From: Blastococcus sp. MG754426
GTDB lineage: Bacteria > Actinomycetota > Actinomycetes > Mycobacteriales > Geodermatophilaceae
Length of the DNA stretch: 64,000 bases
Reading direction: 5' to 3'
Assembly (NCBI RefSeq): GCF_021699055.1
Contig: NZ_SSXC01000004.1
Span: 62,001-126,000, forward strand
Position numbers and translations under genes: made by a program. Below are positions 15,628 through 23,336 of the stretch, one piece after another (position 1 is the stretch's first letter; each line of letters opens with the position of its first letter). Under the pieces are notes generated by a model. The model worked only from the letters and a program-made list of their open reading frames with translations. It was not told where the DNA came from and searched no databases.

Positions 15628-17340
15628 TCAGCCCTGCCCCGCGGCGGCCCACGCGAGGTACTGGTGCACGAGCGCGACGGCAATCGCCCCGGCACCCACC
15701 CCGGAGGCCACCCGCTTCACCGAGCCGGCCCGCACGTCACCGGCCGCGAAGACGCCGGGCACGCTCGTCTCCAGGAACATCGGCGGCCGGTCCAGCGGCC
15801 AGGCCGGCGTCGCGCCGCCGAGGTCCGGCCCGGTGAGCACGAAGCCGGCCCGGTCCTTCGCGACCGCCTCGCCCAGGCACCCGGACGCCGGCGTGGAGCC
15901 GATGAGCACGAAGACGGCGTCCGCACGGAGCGTCCCCCGCTCCCCCGTGTCGAGGTCCTCGACGACGACCTCCTCGAGCACCTGCCCGCCCGACCCGCCG
16001 ACCAGCTGCACGCGGGAGCGGACGTCGATGTTCGGCGCCTCGTCGATCTCGTGCACCAGGTACTCCGACATCGTGGTCGCCAGGCCCCGGCGCACCAGCA
16101 CCGTCACCTGCTCGGCGTAACGGGCCAGGTGGACGGCGGCCTGGCCCGCGGAGTTGCCCCCGCCGACCACGAGCACGTGCCGGCCCGTCATCGCCTTGGC
16201 CTCGCTCACCGCCGCGCCGTAGAAGAGGCCGCGCCCCTGGAACGCCTCCAGGCTCGGCACGTCCAGCCGCCGCCACTCGGCCCCGGTCGCCACCACGACG
16301 GCGCGGGCCCGCAGGGTCGCGCCGTCGGAGAGGTGCACCCGGTGCTCGCCGTCGGCGCTGGACAGCCCCACCATGCTGCGCGACCAGAGGAAGGTGGCGC
16401 CGAACGACCACGCCTGCTGGTAGGCGCTCGCGGCCAGCCGGTTGCCGCTGATGCCCCGCGGGAAGCCGAGGTAGTTGCGGATCAGCGAGCTGGTGCCGGC
16501 CTGCCCGCCCATGGCCAGCGGCTCGATGACCAGGGTGCGCAGCCCCTCGGACGCCGCGTACACGGCGGCGCTGAGGCCCGCCGGCCCGGCACCCACCACG
16601 ACGACGTCGAAGAGCGTGCCCTCGTCGACCGGTTCGAGCACCCCGAAGGCGGCGGCGATGTCCAGCGCGCTGGGATCGGTCAGCACCGGCACCTCCGGGC
16701 GGAACCGCAGGACGACGACCGGCAGCGCGGGCCGCTCCAGCCCGAGGGCCGCCAGCATCTCCCGGCCCTCGGGTGCGGAGGCCTCGTAGAAGCCGACGGG
16801 CACCCGGTTGCGGGTGAACATGTCCCGCAGCTCCTGCGAGCGCGGCGACCAGCGCTCGCCGATCACCTGCACCGCCTCGTAGCCCGAGCCCTGCCGGGCG
16901 TCCCACTCGGCGAGCAGCTCGGCCACCGAGAGGTGGAAGTCCTCGTCGCCGGCCCGCTCCGGGCGGTAGAGCCACCCGTCGAGCCGGCCCAGGGTGATCG
17001 CCTCGAAGATCGGCGCCGCCGTCTCGAGGTCGCCCCACCGCACCAGGCAGGCCCGCACCGCCCCCGGCGCCAGGGCACCCGCCCGGTCCAGCACGTCGAG
17101 CCCGCCCGGGTCGTCCGGGCCGAGGCCCGCCAGGACGAGCGCGACCGGCGTGCCGCCGTCCCGCAGCTGCGCGATCCGCGCGGCGACGTCGTCCCCCGGG
17201 TCGCACACCGCGACCGCGTAGTCGGCGCCGTAACGCCGCCCCAGCTCGGCCCCGACCTGCTCCCGCACCGGCGGGTCCCGGCTCACCAGGACGAGCGCCG
17301 CTCGCGGGGTGACATCGCTGTCGGGCTCGGACGCAGCCAC
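15628..17340 (-). CDS. fused response-regulator/thioredoxin-reductase-like flavoprotein
   Basis: A 570-residue three-part protein: a degenerate receiver-like domain (about 13-130), a thioredoxin-like middle segment (about 155-235) and a thioredoxin-reductase-like domain (about 245-565). FAD binding is shown by VVVGAGPAGLSAAVYAASEG (about 248-267), NADPH binding by VLVVGGGNSAGQAAVHLA (about 390) and the C-terminal GVFAAGDVR. The active-site CxxC of true thioredoxin reductases is absent: the corresponding segment reads RGLFYGAAVSEAKAM. It therefore cannot reduce thioredoxin by the usual mechanism. The receiver-like domain has no clear phospho-acceptor setting. It is co-transcribed with the SRPBCC gene. 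Confidence 0.82.
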   Translation of the reverse strand: MAASEPDSDVTPRAALVLVSRDPPVREQVGAELGRRYGADYAVAVCDPGDDVAARIAQLRDGGTPVALVLAGLGPDDPGGLDVLDRAGALAPGAVRACLVRWGDLETAAPIFEAITLGRLDGWLYRPERAGDEDFHLSVAELLAEWDARQGSGYEAVQVIGERWSPRSQELRDMFTRNRVPVGFYEASAPEGREMLAALGLERPALPVVVLRFRPEVPVLTDPSALDIAAAFGVLEPVDEGTLFDVVVVGAGPAGLSAAVYAASEGLRTLVIEPLAMGGQAGTSSLIRNYLGFPRGISGNRLAASAYQQAWSFGATFLWSRSMVGLSSADGEHRVHLSDGATLRARAVVVATGAEWRRLDVPSLEAFQGRGLFYGAAVSEAKAMTGRHVLVVGGGNSAGQAAVHLARYAEQVTVLVRRGLATTMSEYLVHEIDEAPNIDVRSRVQLVGGSGGQVLEEVVVEDLDTGERGTLRADAVFVLIGSTPASGCLGEAVAKDRAGFVLTGPDLGGATPAWPLDRPPMFLETSVPGVFAAGDVRAGSVKRVASGVGAGAIAVALVHQYLAWAAAGQG

Positions 17341-17426
17341 GTAGCATGCCTAGGGCGTCACCGCACGGGGGTCAAGGGACATCGGGCTCACGCTCGTCCC
17401 GTCCTCCACCGCACCGAGGTCTGATC

Positions 17427-18281
17427 ATGACCGGTCCGTTCGGCTCCCGTGCCGTGCTCCCCGGCACGCGCCGGATGCTGCAAACGTTCACCGCGCTCAC
17501 CCTGCTGGCATTCGTCGCGCTCTTCATCGGCTCGTCGCGCACCGACGAGTCCTTCGCCTGGACCATCGAGCCGCCGGCGACCGCCGCGTTCCTCGGCGCC
17601 GCCTACGCCGCCGGGTGCGTGCTCGTCGTGCTGTCACTGCGCACCCCGGTGTGGGCGCACGTCCGCATCCCGTTCGCCACCGTGCTGGTCTTCACGGTCC
17701 TCACGCTGGCCGCCACCCTGCTGCACCTGGACCGCTTCCACTTCGGGGCCCCGGGCCTGGTGGCGAACGCGGCCGCCTGGTTCTGGCTGGCCGTCTACAT
17801 CGCGGTGCCGGTGGGGATGCTCGCGATGCTCGTCGCGCAGGAGCGGCTCCCCCACCCCGACCCGCCGCGCCGGCTGCTGCTGCCCTCCGGCCTGGCCACC
17901 GTGCTCGCGGTTCAGGGCGTGGTGTTCCTCGTCGCCGGGGCGGTGCTGTACGCCGCACCGGCGACCGAGTCGGCGCTGTGGCCCTGGACGCTCACCCCGC
18001 TGACGGCCCGGGCGGTGGGGTCGTGGCTGCTCGCCTTCGGTGTCGGCATCGCCCTGGCCCTGCGCGACCGGGACCTCGACCGGCTCCGGCTCGCCGCGGT
18101 GGCCTACGCCGTGTTCGGCGCCCTGGAGCTGGTCGTCCTCGCCCGGTACCCCGACGTCGTGCGGTGGGACTCCGCCGCGGCGTGGGTGTACGTCGTCCTC
18201 ATGGTCTCCACGCTGCTCAGCGCGGGGTACGCGCTGCGCCGTCTCCGCGCGGCGCACCCGGTCGGGGCAGGGTCGGCGTGA
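17427..18281 (+). CDS. polytopic membrane protein, unknown
   Basis: 284 residues with about seven or eight hydrophobic helices (for example TALTLLAFVALFIGSS, AAFLGAAYAAGCVLVVLSL, ATVLVFTVLTLAATLLHL, AVYIAVPVGMLAMLVA, AAWVYVVLMVSTLLSAGYAL). No transporter or enzyme signature is seen. The ATG at 17427 follows CGAGGT. Its stop overlaps the GTG start of the next gene (GTGA), so the two membrane proteins are a coupled pair. Confidence 0.65.
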   Translation: MTGPFGSRAVLPGTRRMLQTFTALTLLAFVALFIGSSRTDESFAWTIEPPATAAFLGAAYAAGCVLVVLSLRTPVWAHVRIPFATVLVFTVLTLAATLLHLDRFHFGAPGLVANAAAWFWLAVYIAVPVGMLAMLVAQERLPHPDPPRRLLLPSGLATVLAVQGVVFLVAGAVLYAAPATESALWPWTLTPLTARAVGSWLLAFGVGIALALRDRDLDRLRLAAVAYAVFGALELVVLARYPDVVRWDSAAAWVYVVLMVSTLLSAGYALRRLRAAHPVGAGSA

Positions 18282-18751
18282 GCCGGGCGCACCTGTGGCG
18301 GGGGGCGCTCGTCGGCTACGCCGCCAGCCGCACCATGGACGCCGCGACCGCGGTGTTCCACCGCCGGCAGGACGACGCCTCGCGCGCCCGGGAGGAGGAG
18401 ATCGCCCCCGGCGGGACGCTGGTGCAGCTCGGGAAGCAGCTGGGCGCCGCCGTGGGCCGCGACCTCGACGACGGGGCGGCGGGCCGCGTCGGGCTGGTGG
18501 TGCACCGGACGTTCGGGGTGCTCTACGGGATCACCGCCGCGGCCCTCGTCCGACGGGGGTTGCCGCCGATCGTCGCCGGGCCGGCCGTCGGGACGGCGGC
18601 GTTCCTGCTGGTCGACGAGGGGACGGCGCTGCCCACGCTCACCACCTACCCGCTGGTGAGCCACGCCCGCGGGGTGGTCGGGCACGCCACCTTCGGCCTG
18701 GCCGCCGGGGTCCTGCTCGCTCTCGTCGACGACGGGCACAGGCGGCGGTGA
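18278..18751 (+). CDS. small membrane protein, possibly DUF1440/YagU-like
   Basis: 157 residues. An amphipathic start (ALVGYAASRTMDAATAVFHR), a charged segment (SRAREEEIAPGG), then hydrophobic helices around GVLYGITAAALVRRG, PPIVAGPAVGTAAFLLVDEG and GVVGHATFGLAAGVLLALV. The layout recalls the DUF1440/YagU family of inner-membrane proteins, but I hold this loosely. It is translated by coupling with the upstream membrane protein. Confidence 0.55.
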   Translation: MSRAHLWRGALVGYAASRTMDAATAVFHRRQDDASRAREEEIAPGGTLVQLGKQLGAAVGRDLDDGAAGRVGLVVHRTFGVLYGITAAALVRRGLPPIVAGPAVGTAAFLLVDEGTALPTLTTYPLVSHARGVVGHATFGLAAGVLLALVDDGHRRR

Positions 18752-18764
18752 CGGCGTGACCCCG

Positions 18765-19181
18765 CTACGCCGCCGGCCGGCCGAGCAGCGCGCGGCACAC
18801 GAGGGTGAGGTCGACCAGTCCGAGCAGCCTGCCCTCCTCCACCACGGGCAGGTACTGGAGCTCCTCGGACAGCATCAGCTCGGCGGCGTCCGCCACGGTC
18901 ATGTCCGGGCCCACGGTGACGGGCACCGGGCGGTGCAGGTCGGTGATCCGGGTCTCCTCCGGGTTCCGGCCGTCGGCGACCGCCTGCGCGATGTCGCCGT
19001 CGCAGAGCAGCGCCACGGGCCGGCGGCTCTCGGGGTCGTTGAGCACCACCAGGGCGCTGTCCCGCGCCCGCTTCATCAGGTACGCGGCGCCGGCGATGTG
19101 CGCGGTGCTCTCCACGGTCGTGACCGGGGGGCGCATCACCTCGCCCACGGTGAGCCGTCCGGCTGCTGGTTGCTCCGACAT
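18765..19181 (-). CDS. CBS-domain-pair protein
   Basis: 138 residues made of two CBS motifs: VGEVMRPPVTTVESTAHIAG through LCDGDIAQAVADG, and ITDLHRPVPVTVGPDMTVAD through GRLLGLVDLTLVCRALL. Stand-alone CBS pairs bind adenine nucleotides and often regulate partners. The ATG at 19179-19181 is preceded by GGAAGGGA. It is convergent with the membrane gene pair and divergent from a small GNAT gene. The partner is unknown. Confidence 0.82.
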   Translation of the reverse strand: MSEQPAAGRLTVGEVMRPPVTTVESTAHIAGAAYLMKRARDSALVVLNDPESRRPVALLCDGDIAQAVADGRNPEETRITDLHRPVPVTVGPDMTVADAAELMLSEELQYLPVVEEGRLLGLVDLTLVCRALLGRPAA

Positions 19182-19282
19182 GGCGGTCCCTTCCGGGAGG
19201 GGTGGGGACGACGGCATTGTGCCGCTGATGACCGGCCGGCGGGACCCGTGCGGCGCCCCCGGCCCCGGGCGGAGGGAGAGAC

Positions 19283-19606
19283 GTGACCACGAGTGCACCG
19301 GTCGTCGTGGACGACAGGGCGGCCGGCCGGTTCGAGGTGCTGGTCGACGGGCAGGTCGCGGGGTACGCGGAGTACCGGCGGCGGGGGCCGTCGGTGGCGT
19401 TCACCCACACCGTCGTCGAGCCGGAGTTCGAGGGCCGGGGCGTCGGCTCCGCCCTGGCACGGGGCGCGCTCGACGCGGTACGGGCGGAGGGGGCGTCGGT
19501 GCTCCCGTTCTGCCCGTTCATCCGCAGCTGGATCCAGCGCCACCCCGGCTACGCCGACCTCGTCCCCGAGGCCCGCCGGGCGCAGTTCGGGCTCGCGCCC
19601 GGCTGA
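19283..19606 (+). CDS. small GNAT-like acetyltransferase (YjdJ type)
   Basis: A 107-residue minimal GNAT domain: DRAAGRFEVLVDGQVAGYAE, FTHTVVEPEFEGRGVGSALA (acetyl-CoA loop EGRGVGSAL) and VLPFCPFIRSWIQRHPGYAD. These pieces mark the short GNAT family related to human NATD1, with its conserved CPF motif. The GTG start has GGAGGGAGAG upstream. The acceptor is unknown. Confidence 0.85.
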   Translation: MTTSAPVVVDDRAAGRFEVLVDGQVAGYAEYRRRGPSVAFTHTVVEPEFEGRGVGSALARGALDAVRAEGASVLPFCPFIRSWIQRHPGYADLVPEARRAQFGLAPG

Positions 19607-19645
19607 CCGGCGGAACCGTTTCCGCCGCCACCCCGTCCACCGGGC

Positions 19646-20518
19646 ATGGACGCCGTTCCCGCCCGCCTCCTCGCCCCGGCCGTGCTCGCCCTCGCCCTGC
19701 TCGCCGGCTGCACGGGCCCCTCCGGCGGCGAGTCGGGGAGCGCCGACGGCGCCACCGGCGGTGGCGCGGTCGCCCCCGTCCCCGCTCTCCCCGGCAGCGG
19801 CGAGGCCCCCGCCGACCGGCAGGTGGTCGCCACCGCCCACACCTCGGTGTCGGTCGCCGACCCGGCCGACGGCGCCCAGCAGGTCAGCGAGCTCGTGGAG
19901 TCCGCCGGGGGGCGCGTCGACGAGCGCACCGTGCAGTCCACCTCCGGCCCGGACGGCGTCGAGGGTGCGGTCGCCGACCTCGTCGTGCGGGTGCCCGCCG
20001 ATGCGCTGACCGGCGTCCTCGCCGACCTGGCCGAGCTCGGCGACGTCGAGGACGTGTCCGTGTCCCGCTCCGACGTGACCGCCACCGTCGTCGACCTCGA
20101 CGCGCGCATCTCCGCGCTGCAGGCCTCGGTGGCGCGGCTGCTCGCCCTGCTGGCGGACGCCGCCACCACCGAGGCCCTGCTCGAGGCCGAGCAGGCGCTC
20201 TCCCAGCGCCAGCAGGACCTCGAGTCGCTGCAGTCGAGGCGGGCCGCGCTGGCCGACCAGGTGGAGCTCTCGACGCTCCGGGTGCACCTGCAGCCCTTCG
20301 GCGTCGCACCCCCCGGCGGGCCAAACGGCTTCCTGGACGGGCTGGCCACCGGCTGGCGGTCCCTGGTCGCCGTCGCGGGCGGGACGGTCGTGGTGATCGG
20401 CGTCGTCCTGCCGTGGCTGGCGCTCACCGCGCTGGTCGCCGCCGCGGTGCTGGTGCCGCTCCGCCGGTCGCGGCGGCGGGCCGCTGCCCCGCCCCCGGCG
20501 GCGGCCACCGAGGGCTGA
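19646..20518 (+). CDS. DUF4349-family lipoprotein
   Basis: A 290-residue lipoprotein. The signal peptide ends in the lipobox LLAGC (Cys at about residue 22). After a low-complexity Gly/Ala/Pro linker comes the DUF4349 core (about 60-215), with paired strands (VVATAHTSVSVADPADGAQQ, LVVRVPADALTGVLADLAEL) and a coiled coil (about 150-210). A C-terminal membrane helix (about 235-270) and a basic tail follow. It is probably attached to the outer face of the membrane at its N-terminus and anchored again at its C-terminus. The function is unknown. Confidence 0.82.
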   Translation: MDAVPARLLAPAVLALALLAGCTGPSGGESGSADGATGGGAVAPVPALPGSGEAPADRQVVATAHTSVSVADPADGAQQVSELVESAGGRVDERTVQSTSGPDGVEGAVADLVVRVPADALTGVLADLAELGDVEDVSVSRSDVTATVVDLDARISALQASVARLLALLADAATTEALLEAEQALSQRQQDLESLQSRRAALADQVELSTLRVHLQPFGVAPPGGPNGFLDGLATGWRSLVAVAGGTVVVIGVVLPWLALTALVAAAVLVPLRRSRRRAAAPPPAAATEG

Positions 20519-20583
20519 CCCGCGCCGGGCGACGTCGAGCCGGGTGCGCACGCGGCTGGACGGCGGCCGGCGCGGCTCGACCC

Positions 20584-22725
20584 TCACCGGCTCGTGAGGA
20601 CGACGAGCCGCTGCGTCGCCCGGGTCATCGCGACGTAGCGATCCACCGCTCCCCCGACGCCCGGCCCGAACGCGTCGGGGTCGACGAGGACGACGAGGTC
20701 GAACTCCAGCCCCTTCGCGAGCGCCGGGGTCAGCGACCGCACCCGGGGCCGCTCCGGGAACGCGGGCGCCCCGATGACGCAGGCGGTCCCCCCGCCGTGT
20801 TCCGCCAGCCAGCCGTCCACGACCGCGTCCAGTTCCGCGACGGAGCCGTACCCCACCGGCACCCCCGTGCTGCGGACCGACGTCGGCACGTTGGCGTCCG
20901 GCAGCACCGCGCGGATCACCGGCTCGGCCTCGGCCATGACCTCCGCCGGCGTGCGGTAGTTGACGGTCAGCGACATCTGCCGCACCTCGGTGAGCCCGAT
21001 CCGGCGCAGCCGCTCCGCCCACGGCTCGGGGAAACCGCGCCGAGCCTGCGCCCGGTCGCCGACGACGGTGAAGCTCCGCGACGGGCAGCGACGCAGCAGC
21101 ACCTGCCACTCGGCGTCGGTGAGCTCCTGCGCCTCGTCGACGACGACGTGCGCGAACGCCCCGGCCAGCGGGTCGGCCTCCACCGCGGGCACGGCATCCT
21201 GGTCGACCAGGGCGTCGCGGAGGTCGCCGTGGCGCAGGCTGGTCATCAGCAGCAGCTCGGAGTCGTCGGCCGCGATCAGCTCGTCGATCACCGCCGACAT
21301 GCGCTCGCGCTCCCGGGCCACGACGGCGGCCTCGCGCTGCCGCCGCCGCACCGCGCCGGCGTCGCCGAGCCGCATCCGGGCCGCGTCCAGCAGCGGCAGG
21401 TCGGCCGTCGTCCACGCCCGGGGGTCGCTCCGCTGGAGCCGCCGCACCTCGCCGGGCGCGAGCTCCGGTGCGCACCGCCGCAGGTAGGCCGGCACCGACC
21501 AGAGGTCCCCGACGACGTCGGCCGCGTCCAGCAGCGGCCAGGCCCGGTCGAGCGCGGCCCGCAGCTGCCGGTCCTGGCGCACCGCGGCGCGGACCAGGTC
21601 CGGGTCGACGTCGTCGTGCGCGTCGACCACGACGTCCACCAGCGACTCCCGCACCTGCTCGCGCGCCTCGTTGTGCGGGGTGCCGGGCTCCACCGCCTCG
21701 AAGGCCTCGGCCCAGTTCTCGACGGTCAGCCGGACGTCGTCCCACGGCGTCGTGACCGTCGTCCCGCGGGCCGGCGGCTCCTCGTAGAACCGGACGGCCG
21801 CCTCGATCGCCGCCACCATCCCCACCGACGACTTCAGCCGCGCCACCTCCGGGTCGGCCTCGTCGAGGGCGCCGGCCCCCTCGGGCACCAGGTCGCGCAG
21901 CGTGCAGGTGCGCACCCCCTCCTCACCCAGGCCGGGCAGGACGTCGGCGACGTAGGCCAGGTAGGGCTCGTGCGGGCCCACGAACAGCACCCCGCCCCCG
22001 CGGTGCCCCAGGCGCGGGTCGGAGTGGAGGAGGTAGGCCGCGCGGTGCAGGGCGACGACGGTCTTGCCCGTGCCCGGGCCCCCGTCGACGACGAGGGCGC
22101 CGCGGGAGCCGGCTCGGATGATCGCGTCCTGGTCGGCCTGGATGGTGCCGAGCACGTCCTGCATCCGGGCCGACCGGCTCCCGCCGAGGCTTGCCAGGAA
22201 GGCCGACTGGTCGTCGAGGGCGGCGTGCCCCTCCAGGCCGTCGGCGGTGAAGACCTCGTCCCAGTAGTCGGTGATCCGGCCGCGGGTCCAGCGGTAGCGG
22301 CGACGGCTGGCCAGCCCCATCGGTGCGGCATGGGTGGCGGCGAAGAACGGCTCCGCCGCCGGGGACCGCCAGTCGACGAGCAGCCGGCGGCCGGCGCCGT
22401 CGGTGAGCCCGAGCCGCCCCACGTAGACGGGCTCGCCGCCGTCGGCCGGGACGACCCGGCCCAGGCAGAGGTCCAGGCCGAACCGCCGCAGGGTGCGCAG
22501 CCGGGTGGCCAGCCGGTGCACCTCCAGGTCGCGGTCCAGCGCCGCCTGGCCGGTGCCGCCCCGGGCGGCTCGCTCGGCGGCCAGCCGTTCGGTGAGCTCG
22601 GTGATCGACCGGTCGAGGCTCACGGCGATCCGGGTGAAGTGCCGCTCGTCGGCTGCGGTCAGCGCGGGATCGGCCTTGGCGGCGAGGCGGTCGGGGAGGT
22701 CGAAGGCACGGGTGTGCACGGTCAC
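20584..22725 (-). CDS. helR: HelD/HelR-type RNA polymerase-associated ATPase
   Basis: A 713-residue UvrD-like ATPase of the HelD class, which binds RNA polymerase and removes it from stalled complexes; actinobacterial HelR members also displace bound rifamycins. Visible motifs are a long N-terminal coiled segment, Walker A GGPGTGKTVVALH (about residues 214-226), Walker B VVVDEAQELTDAEWQVLL, GDRAQARRGF, VNYRTPAEVM and YVAMTRATQRLVVL near the C-terminus. The chosen GTG (22723-22725) has GGAG upstream. A palindrome matching the rifamycin-associated element lies 83 bases upstream, which favours HelR over a housekeeping HelD. The symbol rests on this combination. Confidence 0.82.
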   Translation of the reverse strand: MTVHTRAFDLPDRLAAKADPALTAADERHFTRIAVSLDRSITELTERLAAERAARGGTGQAALDRDLEVHRLATRLRTLRRFGLDLCLGRVVPADGGEPVYVGRLGLTDGAGRRLLVDWRSPAAEPFFAATHAAPMGLASRRRYRWTRGRITDYWDEVFTADGLEGHAALDDQSAFLASLGGSRSARMQDVLGTIQADQDAIIRAGSRGALVVDGGPGTGKTVVALHRAAYLLHSDPRLGHRGGGVLFVGPHEPYLAYVADVLPGLGEEGVRTCTLRDLVPEGAGALDEADPEVARLKSSVGMVAAIEAAVRFYEEPPARGTTVTTPWDDVRLTVENWAEAFEAVEPGTPHNEAREQVRESLVDVVVDAHDDVDPDLVRAAVRQDRQLRAALDRAWPLLDAADVVGDLWSVPAYLRRCAPELAPGEVRRLQRSDPRAWTTADLPLLDAARMRLGDAGAVRRRQREAAVVARERERMSAVIDELIAADDSELLLMTSLRHGDLRDALVDQDAVPAVEADPLAGAFAHVVVDEAQELTDAEWQVLLRRCPSRSFTVVGDRAQARRGFPEPWAERLRRIGLTEVRQMSLTVNYRTPAEVMAEAEPVIRAVLPDANVPTSVRSTGVPVGYGSVAELDAVVDGWLAEHGGGTACVIGAPAFPERPRVRSLTPALAKGLEFDLVVLVDPDAFGPGVGGAVDRYVAMTRATQRLVVLTSR

Positions 22726-22808
22726 GGCAGCGGCTCCGATCCGGGGCGGCCGCCGCGCCCGTCCGCGCACGGTCAGCCGGCCCCGGCGGACGAGTGTCCG
22801 AGCCCCCC

Positions 22809-22828
22809 GGGGTCTTGCCGCAAGCCCC
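22809..22828 (-). promoter_or_regulatory. rifamycin-associated element (RAE)-like palindrome
   Basis: On the minus strand the sequence is GGGGCTTGCGGCAAGACCCC. The consensus I recall for the RAE is GGGGCTTGCGGCAAGGCCC, so 18 of 19 positions agree. It lies 83 bases before the HelR start. On the plus strand TTGCCG (22815-22820) and TATACG (22838-22843) are spaced 17 bases apart, so a rightward promoter toward the exporter gene is also conceivable. Confidence 0.7.
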
Positions 22829-22884
22829 GGGGCGCGCTATACGTTCGAGTGGGACGAAGGCACGTCACTGCTGCGCGGCCGGAA

Positions 22885-23158
22885 GCCGGTGAACAGGCCG
22901 TCGCGCCACTGCCCGCCCAGGGCGAGGGTCAGGCCGAGGCCGGTGCCGCTCGCGAGCACCAGCTGCAGGCCACCGGCGACGGCGATCCACGTCCACACCC
23001 GCGCCAGCCGCTCCAGCGAGAACTCGATCCCGATGTGAACAGCAGCAGGATGACGCCGATGTCGGCGGTGGCCTGCACCGCCTCGCTGCTGTCGACGACG
23101 CCGAGCTGGGCGGGGCCGATCAGGACGCCGGCCACCAGGAACCCGCCGATCGGCACCA
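22885..23158 (-). pseudogene. CPA2-type cation/proton antiporter remnant, frameshifted and truncated
   Basis: The minus strand carries VPIGGFLVAGVLIGPAQLGV and ADIGVILLLF in one frame. After a one-base loss at about 23040 it continues as IGIEFSLERLARVW and GLGLTLALGGQWRDGLFTGF in another. This is the N-terminal quarter of a KefB-type monovalent cation/proton antiporter. Similarity ends abruptly at about 22885, and the N-terminus is also out of frame with the nearest start. The remnant lies between the HelR gene and the exporter and marks a rearrangement junction. Confidence 0.7.
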
Positions 23159-23191
23159 CTCCTCGCCGGCCCCGATGACGACGTCTGCCGA

Positions 23192-23215
23192 GGGCGACAT
23201 GGCGACATGTCGCCC
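23192..23215. promoter_or_regulatory. inverted repeat upstream of the exporter gene
   Basis: GGGCGACAT (23192-23200) and ATGTCGCCC (23207-23215) form a perfect 9-base inverted repeat with a 6-base centre; the inner GGCGACATGTCGCC is itself a perfect palindrome. It lies about 120 bases before the exporter start and could be an operator for a drug-responsive regulator, none of which is encoded next to it. Confidence 0.4.
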
Positions 23216-23336
23216 GCCGACGACGGCGGTTCCCGAGCCCGCCGGGCACCCGCGGAATCCCGGGTCGCCGCGGGCGTTGCACAGCAGCGGGCGCCGCACC
23301 GATGCTGGCGGCAGCCGTCCGAGGAGGATGACGCAC

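Noticed and set aside
18805-23178. Plus-strand open frame of 1457 codons
   Set aside because: It runs antisense through the CBS and HelR genes and out of frame through the GNAT and DUF4349 genes, and shows no domain.
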